Shown here in pieces: positions 47,590 to 57,267 of a stretch of 64,000 nucleotides of DNA. Each line of letters starts with the position of its first letter. Positions within the stretch are counted from its first letter, which is position 1. The translations under genes and the position numbers were made by a program. The notes under the pieces were generated by a model that had not been told where the DNA came from, did not search any database, and saw only the letters and a list, made by a program, of their open reading frames with translations. The stretch comes from Batkoa obscura (lineage: Eukaryota > Entomophthoromycota > Entomophthoromycetes > Entomophthorales > Batkoaceae): contig JASVEC010000024.1 in the NCBI GenBank assembly GCA_030770535.1, positions 372,001 through 436,000 of the forward strand, given 5' to 3'.

Positions 47590-48245
47590 CTTCTAATCTT
47601 TGACATATTATCCAGAATGCTCATATACCTACTAAAATCAGGATATTTCTTACGATCCTGTTTACTTAATAGGAATGTAGTATTTCCTAACATAAATAAA
47701 GATTAATACCCATTATAGTGATCTGATTTCCGATTAAATATGTTTCCCAATTAATTCATTATTAGGGTAATTTAGTAAATACTCAATTTGCTTATAATTT
47801 TTAGTTTGTAATGCTTCATCATATTCCCTATAACCAACATAAGGTAATAAAATTGGAATGAAAATTTGAGAAATGAGAAATTCAGCAAAAAACAGATATC
47901 AATGAATTTTGAATGTTTCATTCGCATTTGGACCTAACAATGGGTTGTTTTCTTTTTGGGATGCTATATACAATGGTATTGCTGCTAATTTTGTTAATAT
48001 CAAACTATATTTGGTTTCAAATGCTGAGGTATGGCTTAAAGGAATGTTTTTACATATCCAGGAGTTCTGTTGTTTGTACCAAATAAAAAGTTGGGATCAA
48101 AGTCAATTTCTATTTCACATAGTTTGACAATGACTAAAGATTTGTACACTCGAAAGTTTTTTTAGATCCGTATAAACACTATAAAACTTATTAAATAAAA
48201 TACTATAAATAAAACAATACTATAATTACCTTCAATTGATATCAT
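47590..48245 (-). pseudogene. eEF1B-gamma/GST-like pseudogene 2
   Basis: Paralogue of the remnant at 44573-45226. ATG at 48245 (MISIE), an intron-like GTAATT...TATAG, then out-of-frame pieces: VYTDLKKLSS, VIVKLCEIEIDFDPNFLFGT, NNRTPGYVKTF, ETKYSLILTKLAAIPLYIAS and QKENNPLLGPN. They continue FFAEFLISQIFIPILLPYVG, YREYDEALQTKNYKQIEYLL, then FLLSKQDRKKYPDFSRYMSI and LDNMSK. The order again follows the GST-like domain of eEF1B gamma. Numerous stops and shifts. Similarity to copy 1 extends some 300 bp upstream of the start, so the duplicated unit included its 5' flank. Confidence 0.75.
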
Positions 48246-48559
48246 TGTTACATTAGTAGTTAAAATCAAACTGAATCATAGTATTTTGGTAGATATTTAT
48301 ACTTATTTGATTATTGGTTGATGTAAATTAAGTATATAACAAAATAAATTTTAACAAGGTCATCATCATCATCTTGTTTTAAAAAGCTCGATGAGGTTTT
48401 ATCATTATTATAAAATGTAGTTAGAAAGTTTATTAAGATATCAACGCAAGTTGACCTGTATCTAAATAGCAAGCTGTAGTTTATACTGACTATTTGATAA
48501 AAACTAGTCCATGACTAGCTGAATATATCGAAATGTCTGTTTTTGTTTCTTTATTTCAT

Positions 48560-49321
48560 GTATTATGAAATATAAAATCTATATTATTGTTAGTTAAATC
48601 CTTAAAACACATCACAAATTATTTTTAAATTGACATACAATTATTATCTACTGTTCAAGTTTTGAGTTGAAAAAACATTGTTCCAGATTTTAAGCAAATA
48701 TTATCAGCTTTGAGAGCTTTGTATAGAACTCCTTGATGTCTTTCAAAATATCATAGTTTGCACTACTGAAATAAAGTCTGAGCAAATTATTTACTTTGTC
48801 ACTGCTACATTCATTTAATATAAAATGATGAAAAACAAAATGATTAGAATAAAAGTATTAAAAAAAATAGCAAATTACAAAGTTTGCCTACACTTAAGTT
48901 ATTTTAGCAATATAAAATAAAAATTAGTGAATAGCTGTTAAATTCGGAAATTCAAATTAGAACTTAAATAGAAAATGCTATATTAAAATTGATAAAGTGA
49001 TGTTATACTTCTCAATTTTGTGTTCTTCATCTAATAGCTCCATAAATAAATTATTATTTTACCATCATCTCTTCTTGATTGCCTGTACTACCCCTCTTTT
49101 TGGAATCCACCCCTTCAACTAAATTTTCATAACTCCTCTTACTCATTTCATTATGGCTCTCTTATGGAACAAATCGCTACCCGACTTAGGTAAAGATCAA
49201 AGAAAACATAAACCATTGTAGTAAACTACATGTGTTTTCAAACAAAAAGTAAAAGAATCAAAATAATTAATTAAAATATAAGTTTATTAATATACAATAA
49301 CAATTAGATTGAGAGAGAGAA
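48560..49321. other. Intergenic, no gene seen
   Basis: AT-rich spacer downstream of the Asn-rich gene. A Ser/Leu-rich ORF fragment and C-rich patch (CTACCCCTCTTTTTGG near 49090) carry no recognisable feature. Confidence 0.4.
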
Positions 49322-50980
49322 TTAATGTTTTTTACTTTCGAGCTTTAACTCACCTTGTAAAATTAAGTTTTCTCCTTCATGCTTGAGCTCTTCTTTATGC
49401 AATAACTTTCCTAATAATACTTTAGCTTTTCCTTTGAGTTTATCAGTGTGACCACCTGAATTTCTTTTGTCATTTGGATCATGGCCATCAACATGATGAT
49501 CCTTATTACCTATAGCGCTATGATCTTTAGTATTTGTAACTTTGTTTTCAGTTCTTAACACACTGGTTTCTTTGTGATCTAGATTTACATTGTTATTTAA
49601 TGGATTGGCTTTAGCAACATCATCTGGTTTTGTTCCAACATGAATAGGGTCATTAGTGGCAATATCATCTATATTACATTTACCATTATCATTTAAAGCC
49701 CCATCTTTGGTACCATGTAACTTAGCATCATGAGCTTTGTTATCATGTACTGTAGTATTGTGCAATTTATTATCATGTACTTTAGTAGTATCCGATTCAG
49801 GATTAGGTACATTTGAGCTAGCAATAAGAGGATTGACGCTAGAAACTGCAGTTCCAGTTCCAGCAATTGCAGCAGATGGGATAATAGAATGCTTTACTTT
49901 ACTATTATGACTCTCTTGATGAATACCATGAGCATGGCTATCATGTCTCAAATCATGACTATCTTTCTCATGCTTTAATGTGTGACCATGTTTGTTATGG
50001 GTTGAATCATGTTGTACCTTTGAAGCATCAGGGTAATGAGTATCAATTATACCAGGCATTGGAGTCGCTGCTAAACCGGTTAACTTTTTTTCACCAGTAT
50101 GGATATGAGGATGAGATTTATGTTCATCATCGTTAACATTATTAGTACCTGTAATTGATACATGATGTTTATTATCAAGATCTCCATTTGAATTAACTGA
50201 GTAATTAGTATCTCTTACACCGTTATTTAAATGATGATCTTCTGTACTATTATTATGAAATTTGTCACTGGTATTGTTTAATGCTGGATTATTATGCTCA
50301 AATGGCTGGTTTTTGAACTCTTCGTTTGTAATATCTTCTGGGATTGGCTTAAAATTATTAGAGGTAACACCGTTATTATTTAAGTTGTCATGATGGCCAG
50401 CAGTGTTAGAAATACTATTTAAATTACCATGAGTATTAGACGTAGCCCCAATGTTGTTTAAATTGTTATGGTTATCAGCAGTAACAAGGTTACTATTTAA
50501 ATTTTTCTGGTTAGAAGTAGTAGAATTACTATTTAAGTTGTCATGGTGATTAATAGTAGAAGGAATGCCGTTTAAATCGCTATTATGATTATTTTTATCA
50601 AGGTTGATATTTAAATTAGTACGGTTATCACCAGTGGTAGTAAAACTATTTGATTTGTTATGTTGATTGCTATTAGTGGTGCTATCTAAATTGATATGAT
50701 GGTTAGTAGGAGAAAGTTTACTATTTAAATTATGATGATTAGTAGTAGCGGTGGTAGGATTGTTACTTAAATTAGCATCTTCATTACCAGTAATACGGTT
50801 ATCACTTAAACTAAGATTATCATTATTTAAAGCTCCATAGTTACCAGTAGTAGTAGTAGTAGTACCATTTAAACCATCGGTATGACCGAATGCAGAATTT
50901 GTGGTGTTAGAAATATTATCTTTAGGATATTCCGAGTTAAGGTGGTGGCTTTGAGTGTTGTTATTTTCTGTAAGATTCAT
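49322..50980 (-). CDS. Asn/His-rich hydrophilic protein with CsbD-like tail
   Basis: A 552-residue, extremely hydrophilic single-exon protein, starting MNLTENNNTQSHHLNSEYPK. Its first 220 residues are imperfect repeats around NLNSN and TTSNxxNLN; the middle is His/Asp/Lys-rich (HDSTHNKHGHTLKHEKDSHD). A short Ala/Ser/Pro patch (IIPSAAIAGTGTAVSSVNPL) breaks this up. The C-terminal 45 residues read HTDKLKGKAKVLLGKLLHKE then ELKHEGENLILQGELKLE, the pattern of CsbD-like domains (KxKGKxKExxGKxxxxxxLxxEGxxxQ), a stress-associated family. No signal peptide or membrane span. It probably behaves as a hydrophilin/LEA-like stress protein, which is inference. It shares Asn-rich style and CRE-like promoter elements with the genes at 52358 and 54068. 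Confidence 0.78.
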   Translation of the reverse strand: MNLTENNNTQSHHLNSEYPKDNISNTTNSAFGHTDGLNGTTTTTTGNYGALNNDNLSLSDNRITGNEDANLSNNPTTATTNHHNLNSKLSPTNHHINLDSTTNSNQHNKSNSFTTTGDNRTNLNINLDKNNHNSDLNGIPSTINHHDNLNSNSTTSNQKNLNSNLVTADNHNNLNNIGATSNTHGNLNSISNTAGHHDNLNNNGVTSNNFKPIPEDITNEEFKNQPFEHNNPALNNTSDKFHNNSTEDHHLNNGVRDTNYSVNSNGDLDNKHHVSITGTNNVNDDEHKSHPHIHTGEKKLTGLAATPMPGIIDTHYPDASKVQHDSTHNKHGHTLKHEKDSHDLRHDSHAHGIHQESHNSKVKHSIIPSAAIAGTGTAVSSVNPLIASSNVPNPESDTTKVHDNKLHNTTVHDNKAHDAKLHGTKDGALNDNGKCNIDDIATNDPIHVGTKPDDVAKANPLNNNVNLDHKETSVLRTENKVTNTKDHSAIGNKDHHVDGHDPNDKRNSGGHTDKLKGKAKVLLGKLLHKEELKHEGENLILQGELKLESKKH

Positions 50981-51054
50981 TTTGATTATTTATTTTTTAT
51001 AAAGTATGCAATGCCCATTTGTTTATATACTATAGTTTTAGACATTCAATTTTA

Positions 51055-51062
51055 TGACGTAA
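51055..51062. promoter_or_regulatory. CRE-like element TGACGTAA
   Basis: A near-consensus ATF/CREB site 75 bp upstream of the start of the CsbD-like protein gene (minus strand). In fungi such sites bind bZIP factors in stress responses; binding here is inferred. Confidence 0.5.
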
Positions 51063-52244
51063 CTGAATGCGATCAGAGTTTAGATAGATGTAAAAATGAC
51101 CTCATTTTTTAAAAGATTATTGAGTTTATGTAAGTTGATAATGTTATTTAATGGATGATTATTCTCATTACAATAACTATTACAAAAGTTTGTGATTTTA
51201 ATTGATGAATTTGTATCAGTATATTATTTTTATTACAATGCTGTTTTGAATAAAGCTTATTAGTCTAAATTTTATATTATATTATTTTAATATCGAACTA
51301 CTAATATAAAAATAGTAGTAATTAAAGGCCTGTCAATGACAAATATGAGCTTGTCTAAAGATATCAAAATTTTACGCCAGTAAAAAACCTGATATTTACA
51401 ACTTATGACTACTTCATTACTTATATTATATCAATCAAAACTTTATATTTTTAATATTTTTGTTTATTTTTAAACTTTAACCTTAAATTTAAAAATTCGG
51501 TTTTATTACCAATTATGAGATCACTTTAATTATTTTGTTAAAAATGTTTTAGATCATTTTAATTTTAAATTTCTAATTTACTATAAATATTTTGTTGTTA
51601 CAAAAGGGCTAATATGATTGGTTCTTTCATGATTTTAAATGTTTATTAAAAATAAGAGTATAATATTGTTTTATAAGTAATAATTCTATTTTAATATAAA
51701 TTTTTATCTAGAATGTAGCTTCAAAGTGTAAGTCAAAAGTTTTATACTCTTTTTTTTTTCATTGTAAAGTGTTTATAAAGGATACAACATCTGCTTTTAT
51801 TAAATAAACTAGTATACATTAATATTGATTTTTTGTATCCTGCTATAATTTATATTTCCGTTTGATGATTTTTTAGTAAATAAAGTTTTAAAAAAGATTT
51901 AGAGTTCAAATTTACCTCAAATTACATACTTTCTATTAATTTACTGTAGATAAAAACAGTTTTGAGGGTTATTAAGGGGATGAGACAAGATATATCAACT
52001 GTTTAAACAAGGTCAACTTTTTCTAACAAAAACCGTGTAAATAAAACCTCTGAATACTTCCAAGCTCCAATTTGGTCATTTTTAGTAAATGGTTCTTATT
52101 TTCTTATCGTACGATGTATATTCTAAGTTTTACTAGAAAATTCAAATTGTAGATCTGAAACTATATTTGTATATTTAGGTTTTAAGAACTTGTTAAAAAT
52201 CCATATTACCTGTGTTTTTCTCGAAAAGTTTTCAAATAGAACAT

Positions 52245-52254
52245 TGACACATCA
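52245..52254. promoter_or_regulatory. TGACACATCA element, first tandem gene
   Basis: A bZIP-like half-site pair. It is identical before the second tandem gene (53946-53955), in a background that has otherwise diverged. Confidence 0.5.
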
Positions 52255-52274
52255 TTTCTTTTCGATGAGATCCG

Positions 52275-52282
52275 TGACATCA
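52275..52282. promoter_or_regulatory. TGACATCA element, first tandem gene
   Basis: A CRE-like site 76 bp upstream of the ATG, preceded by CCG and followed by TCATGATGA. The second gene has the same octamer at 53980-53987. Confidence 0.55.
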
Positions 52283-52307
52283 TCATGATGAATCAAAAAT
52301 ATTAGAG

Positions 52308-52315
52308 TATATAAA
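52308..52315 (+). promoter_or_regulatory. TATA box, first tandem gene
   Basis: TATATAAA 43 bp before the ATG, 26 bp after the CRE-like octamer, matching the layout before 54068. Confidence 0.6.
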
Positions 52316-52357
52316 CAGAATGTAAATGTGTTAGAAGGTAAATAAAATAAAAACAAC

Positions 52358-53443
52358 ATGTATAGTGAAAATCAAGATCAATTAAATTACACTCATAACA
52401 AGGATTCTAATTTGAATAACCTTGACTCCAACCAAGCCCATACCACAGGCCCCACTGTTGTAAAGAATCCCACTTATAATAACAACGTTAACTCATCCAA
52501 TACTACTGGTGTAAGTAGTAATCCAACCCACAAACAATACAATGATTTAAATTCGGTGTCATATAATCCTAATAATACCAATGACCTTAATAATCTTAAT
52601 ACTGCCACTGCCACTGCCGCGAGTGGTAAACCAAGTAACAACCATCTCAACAATTTGAATTCAGAGACATACAATAGTAATACTGTTAACACCAGTACCA
52701 CCAACCATAGTTATACCCCAAGCGAGACCCAGAATAGCACCACGTTTAATAACTCTAGTAATAACCCCGGATTAAGCAATAACCTTGATAATTCCTTTGG
52801 CGCCAATAAGTATAATAGCCAATACAGTAATAACAATGAAACTTACGATCATGACCGTGTTAATCCTAATACCAATATCCATTCTATCAATAATCAAGCC
52901 CATGGAAATAATACTTTAGCTGATCCTATTAATGATCATAGTAGAGTCAATAATAATCTTGACCATTCTAATCCTGGCGATAAGCATCATAATAACCACT
53001 CTAATCATGGCAAAACTCATGGAACAGCACTAGGTAGCATGGCTATTGCTATGGGTGCTAATTCGGCAGATATGGCTTGTGTTATGGCATCTCAAGAAGA
53101 AAGCAGACAGCATGAAAATCAACTCAATGATTTTAATCAAACTCATCCAAATCAACAACATAATGATTTGAATCAAACTCATGGTAATACTCATACTACT
53201 CAATCACATAACATGAACCATAGTAATTTAAATAAACATGACAATAGTTTAAATCAAACTCACAACAATAACCTAAATCAGACTCATCCAAATCAACAAT
53301 ATAATGATTTGAATCAAACCCATAGTAATACTCATACTACACAACCACACCACAAGGTAGATCACAGTGATACTAAAGATCATAAGGAGGGCGGTATTAA
53401 AGAAAAAGTGAAGCATGCTATTGATAAAGTATTTCACCATTAA
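52358..53443 (+). CDS. Asn/His-rich hydrophilic protein, tandem copy 1
   Basis: A 361-residue, single-exon, hydrophilic protein (start MYSENQDQLNYTHNKDSNLN) rich in Asn, Thr, His and Ser. NLDSNQAHTTG near the N-terminus matches NLDSNQAYSTG of the neighbour. The middle contains GSMAIAMGANSADMACVMAS followed by QEES, equivalent to the neighbour's GSVIDNTAAMSVNSQDIASS then ITAQEKD; this is the only hydrophobic island. After it come two copies of LNQTHPNQQxNDLNQTH then NTHTTQ. The C-terminus KEGGIKEKVKHAIDKVFHH can form an amphipathic helix and is conserved in both copies. No family recognised; hydrophilin/stress role is inferred from composition and promoter sites. Confidence 0.8.
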   Translation: MYSENQDQLNYTHNKDSNLNNLDSNQAHTTGPTVVKNPTYNNNVNSSNTTGVSSNPTHKQYNDLNSVSYNPNNTNDLNNLNTATATAASGKPSNNHLNNLNSETYNSNTVNTSTTNHSYTPSETQNSTTFNNSSNNPGLSNNLDNSFGANKYNSQYSNNNETYDHDRVNPNTNIHSINNQAHGNNTLADPINDHSRVNNNLDHSNPGDKHHNNHSNHGKTHGTALGSMAIAMGANSADMACVMASQEESRQHENQLNDFNQTHPNQQHNDLNQTHGNTHTTQSHNMNHSNLNKHDNSLNQTHNNNLNQTHPNQQYNDLNQTHSNTHTTQPHHKVDHSDTKDHKEGGIKEKVKHAIDKVFHH

Positions 53444-53559
53444 GTTTAAGTTTTTGTAAATAAATAATTTATGCTGTAATTTTGTTTTTAGTTTTTATTA
53501 TAATTTTAATCATATTTTTATAATTGAAGCAATAATACAGCTAAATATTCTGTCTGTGT

Positions 53560-53632
53560 TCTTTATCAGTTTTTCTACTCAATAGTGCTTAAAATAAGGA
53601 AGAATAAATTAAAATGAAAAAGTTATAATCCT
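53560..53632 (-). mobile_element. Degraded MITE copy J
   Basis: Retains a worn core (TTATCAGTTTTTCTACTCAA, TAGTGCTTAAAATAAGGAAG, AATGAAAAA) between the two tandem genes. Ends not recognisable. Confidence 0.45.
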
Positions 53633-53945
53633 ATTTTTTATTTTAGTTTAAAATGGTCCCTATAAATTTTAAGTTATTGAGACGATAGGTAGCCATTTAT
53701 CAGCTGTCTAAACAAGGTACATTTTTAATAATGAAAACTAAAATAACAATATCTTATCATGTTTTCCTCATTAAACCCTCAGTTATCTTTAACTATTCAA
53801 GGTTCTTATCATTTTTATCGTATGATTGTTATTTCAATTCTACTGAAAGATAAAAATCCTTGATTTAGAACTCCATATTTTTTGTATTGTTGAGTTTCTT
53901 ATGTTTCATGTATTTTTCATGATAATAAGCTTTTAGAAAAAATAG

Positions 53946-53955
53946 TGACACATCA
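53946..53955. promoter_or_regulatory. TGACACATCA element, second tandem gene
   Basis: Same decamer as at 52245-52254. Confidence 0.5.
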
Positions 53956-53979
53956 TTCTCATTTTTTTGAAAAAAATCG

Positions 53980-53987
53980 TGACATCA
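53980..53987. promoter_or_regulatory. TGACATCA element, second tandem gene
   Basis: CRE-like octamer 81 bp before the ATG, in the context CGTGACATCA(C/T)CATGAT shared with the first gene. Confidence 0.55.
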
Positions 53988-54012
53988 CCATGATAAGATA
54001 AGAAAATCCAAG

Positions 54013-54022
54013 TATATATAAA
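54013..54022 (+). promoter_or_regulatory. TATA box, second tandem gene
   Basis: TATATATAAA about 46 bp before the ATG. Confidence 0.6.
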
Positions 54023-54067
54023 ATGCAAGAAAATGAGTAAGAAAATGAAAAATAAAATAAAATCAAT

Positions 54068-54922
54068 ATGAATAATCAAAATCAATTAAGCTCTACTCAT
54101 AAGAAGGATACTAGTTTAAGTAACCTTGACTCTAACCAAGCTTATTCTACTGGTTCTCAACTTAGCTCTGGCTTAAACTCGGAGATGTACAATGCTAATA
54201 ATAATAGTAATCTTAATGCTACCAATATTTCTACTGCTACTGCTGCAAGTAGTAAACTAAAAAATAGTTATCTCGATAACTTAAATTCTGAGATGTTTAA
54301 TAATAGTAAGGCTAATACTAGTAACACTAATCTTAGCTATATTCCAAGTGAGACCCAAAATAACAGCTCATTGAATAATTCTAATAATAAGACTGGGTTG
54401 AACAGGAACTCTGATGACCCTTTTAAAGGTAATAAGCACAATAATAATCAATATAGCAATGCCAAATTATCTGGATCAGTAATTGATAATACTGCTGCCA
54501 TGAGTGTCAATTCACAAGATATTGCTTCTTCTATAACTGCCCAAGAAAAGGATAACATAAATAATAATCAATATAACAGCAATGAAACTTATAATAGTAA
54601 CCAATATAATAATACTAAACCATCTGGATCAGTAATTGATAATACTGCTGCCATGAGTGTTAATTCACAAGATATTGCTTCTTCTATAACTGCTCAAGAA
54701 AAGGATAAAAAGCATAATACCCAATATAATAATAATCAAGCTCATAGTAATGAACGTATTAATGCTGATACTAATATTCATTCTATTAACAGTCAGACCC
54801 ATACCAATACTAATACTACTCAATCACATAATGTGGATCATAATAATGTAGATAAGCATCATGAGGAAGGTGGTATTAAAGAAAAGGTAAAAAATGTTAT
54901 CGATAAAGTATTCCACAGCTAA
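54068..54922 (+). CDS. Asn-rich hydrophilic protein, tandem copy 2
   Basis: A 284-residue paralogue of the preceding gene: MNNQNQLSSTHKKDTSLSNL, then repeats with LNSEMYN/NLNSEMFN and SYIPSETQNNSSLNNS matching the first copy's SYTPSETQNSTTFNNS. It differs in having two near-identical copies of a 30-residue block (SGSVIDNTAAMSVNSQDIAS plus SITAQEKD) at about residues 138-167 and 193-222, where copy 1 has a single divergent block. The C-terminus EEGGIKEKVKNVIDKVFHS is conserved. Single exon, same strand, 624 bp after copy 1. Unknown family. The conserved amphipathic tail and S-x-D-I-A-x-x-I-x-x-Q-E block are the parts most likely to be functional. Confidence 0.8.
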   Translation: MNNQNQLSSTHKKDTSLSNLDSNQAYSTGSQLSSGLNSEMYNANNNSNLNATNISTATAASSKLKNSYLDNLNSEMFNNSKANTSNTNLSYIPSETQNNSSLNNSNNKTGLNRNSDDPFKGNKHNNNQYSNAKLSGSVIDNTAAMSVNSQDIASSITAQEKDNINNNQYNSNETYNSNQYNNTKPSGSVIDNTAAMSVNSQDIASSITAQEKDKKHNTQYNNNQAHSNERINADTNIHSINSQTHTNTNTTQSHNVDHNNVDKHHEEGGIKEKVKNVIDKVFHS

Positions 54923-55339
54923 TATTTGCAAACAAATAATTTGTATTGTAATTCTATCATAATTTTTATTTAAAGGGATAAAACTTTATAAAGCAATAAA
55001 TTAAAAATAAAGGCAATAATAAAAAGGCAATAATTTATTTATATTACAAATAAAGTTAGGTTATAGTTATGTTAAATTTACTTCTAATTTGTATGATAAG
55101 TTAAATAGTTTAGACATTACTAATATGATTTTTCCATTTAATAATAATGGCCGTAATACTTGACCAGCTAGGATAATCTTTTGAAGTAAAATATATCAAA
55201 GTAATTAATTATAAATAGCTGTTTTGATCCATAATAAATCAACCTTTATGATTACTAGAGCAACTATTAAATAACCCTTAGATATTGAAGTAAGTAAATA
55301 TAAACTGCGAGTATAATAATATAATAATAGCTTATTTAC

Positions 55340-55900
55340 CTTTATATCTTTTCTCTAAATTAAATAAACTCTGATATACATGGGTTTTCACTAAGTACTT
55401 TAATTCATTAAGATCATTCCATTGAATTTTTCATAAGAAATTAATATCTAAGGGTAAATCTTCTTTATCTGAAGTTCTAAATACATTATATTTAATTAAC
55501 TTATGCCAACTACTCTCCGTAATATCTATTTTATTACCAATTTTATAATAAATCCTACCATTTGCTCCCTATTGTGTTAATTTCAGTATACCATTAGTAC
55601 CATAATTGTTTTTATTGTCATTTCTTCCTCTAGATGGCAATGTTACATAAGCATATAGCTCACCTAATTTTTGATCCTAATTTCTTATCTTTCTTTAATT
55701 ATAAATCCGTTTTAATTTCTCAACAACCTTTGGTTTTAACTCTAGTAACAATGAAGCAACAGATTTCTCACTGTGACTGGCATCGCTATCTTCATCATCC
55801 GAATTTAGTAAAATATCCAATTCCTTAACACTGATGACTACAAGTTTATTTGAACATGAAGAGAAGGGTTGGATTAAATCATAAGATTAATGTCTTTTAT
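55340..55900 (-). pseudogene. Possible decayed ORF with acidic Ser tract
   Basis: On the minus strand, open pieces run ELDILLNSDDEDSDASHSEK, SVASLLLELKPKVVEKLKRI, GELYAYVTLPSRGRNDNKNN, YGTNGILKLTQ, GRIYYKIGNKIDITESSWHK and LIKYNVFRTSDKEDLPLDIN, interrupted by a few stops. The coding-like composition is better than random but I know no family. The overlapping + strand ORF at 55634-55828 is probably a shadow. Confidence 0.4.
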
Positions 55901-56301
55901 TAGAGTTTAGTTGATATAAATTTAAGATTTATCTATTTGTATTACCATAATCGTGGGCCCATTAAGCTTGTTATTTGGGCTTTTATTAAATGATTCATAT
56001 TCATTTTCGTTCCTATTCCCACTCCCAATTAAATAATCATATCCATAAATACTTTGTCTCTCCTCTCTCCTACCAATGTTCTTATATTCTTCACAACCAT
56101 CTTGACATTGGCCTATTATAATCCACTTCCGTCTTAATCAATCTCTTACAATATTTCCCTTTATTATCAAAATAAACATAACATCTCATTATATGGTCAT
56201 TCTATTCTAAACAGACATACATAGAAACAAAATAAAATATACATCTACCCTGAGGATCTTTTAAACTTAAATTCATCTCAAAGTGAAGATAGTAAAAAAG
56301 T
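55901..56301. other. Intergenic, no gene seen
   Basis: AT-rich with scattered CTCC-rich patches; no gene or element recognised. Confidence 0.4.
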
Positions 56302-56305
56302 ATAT

Positions 56306-56405
56306 GGGAGTGTTTTTTTTAGTTTCATTACTTTTCTCTATTTTTTAAGCACTATTTGAGTAGAAAAGCTATTAGTAAAATTCTTAAACAAAAAAATACA
56401 TTCCC
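56306..56405 (+). mobile_element. MITE copy K (ATAT-flanked)
   Basis: 100 bp from GGGAGTGTTTTTTTTAG to AATACATTCCC, ATAT at 56302-56305 and 56406-56409. Confidence 0.92.
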
Positions 56406-56409
56406 ATAT

Positions 56410-56721
56410 AAATTTGAAAGAATTCTGATTTTAATATTATTCCGGATTATGAAAGATTCATAGTTGTTACATTGATAAGTTAGATTCCTAGTCAATGCAT
56501 TAATATATAATGTTTTTTATGACTATTGATGTTTAAGGCTACTTTAGAGTAATAGTCTCTTCACTTATTTCTTTATCTTTATTTGTTATAACATTATCTT
56601 TTGCACCCTGGTTTTGGTTTACCATTCTTTATTTTTCCTACTTTGTTTATCTAAATTAACTAAATAGCTTAGCTAATAAATAAATAAATAAATACAAACA
56701 ATTCAAATAGAAATAGTTAAC
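56410..56721. other. Spacer between MITE copies K and L
   Basis: Just over 300 bp of AT-rich sequence; no gene or element seen. Confidence 0.4.
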
Positions 56722-56725
56722 ATAT

Positions 56726-56824
56726 GGGGATGTATTTTTGTGTTTAAGAATTTTACTAACAAATTTTCCGCTTAAATAACACTTAAAAAATGGAAAAAAT
56801 AATGAAGTCAAAAAAAACACTCCC
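56726..56824 (-). mobile_element. MITE copy L (ATAT-flanked)
   Basis: 99 bp from GGGGATGTATTTTTGTG to AACACTCCC, ATAT at 56722-56725 and 56825-56828. Very similar to copy M. Confidence 0.93.
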
Positions 56825-57164
56825 ATATATCCTTCTTTTTTAACTTAGTAAATAAATCTTTAAATATTAATACTTTTCTTAACCATTTGACAAAACTGAA
56901 AATAAAGCTATTTAAAAAAGACCTTAACTTGGTAATGACTCAACTTTTATAAGTTGAATGAAGGATCAATCAATAGAATTAATGGAAAAAATGCTGAGTG
57001 GATACATTCATTAGGATTTCTATGTTTAGTAAATAGTAAGTGATTAGAAGTATTAATATTGATGATAATAGAAGTTAACGGACGTGAGATGAACTTACAA
57101 TTGAGTTTGACGGGTTTTGTTTTAACATTATTTATACATTGAGTAGTTAAATACATAAAAATAT

Positions 57165-57263
57165 GGGGATGTATTTTTGTATTTAAGAATCTTACTAACA
57201 AATTTTCCACTTAAATAGCGCTTAAAAAATGGAAAAAATAATGAAGTCAAAAAAGACACTCCC
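57165..57263 (-). mobile_element. MITE copy M, first of an end-to-end trio
   Basis: 99 bp from GGGGATGTATTTTTGTA to GACACTCCC. ATAT at 57161-57164 and 57264-57267; the latter is also the left flank of copy N. Confidence 0.93.
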
Positions 57264-57267
57264 ATAT

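Larger units (their letters stand above)
50981..52357. promoter_or_regulatory. Divergent promoter region of Asn-rich genes
   Basis: 1.38 kb between divergent start codons. It carries TGACGTAA 75 bp before the left gene and TGACACATCA, TGACATCA and a TATA box before the right gene. About 390 bp upstream of 52358 is repeated, diverged, before 54068. No gene seen inside. Confidence 0.6.

Noticed and set aside
47909-48127. + strand ORF of 72 aa
   Set aside because: Antisense shadow of eEF1B-gamma/GST-like pseudogene 2; no family features of its own.
52474-52704. Minus-strand Leu/Val-rich ORF
   Set aside because: Antisense of the Asn/Thr-rich tandem gene (AAT/ACC codons read as Leu/Val/Gly).
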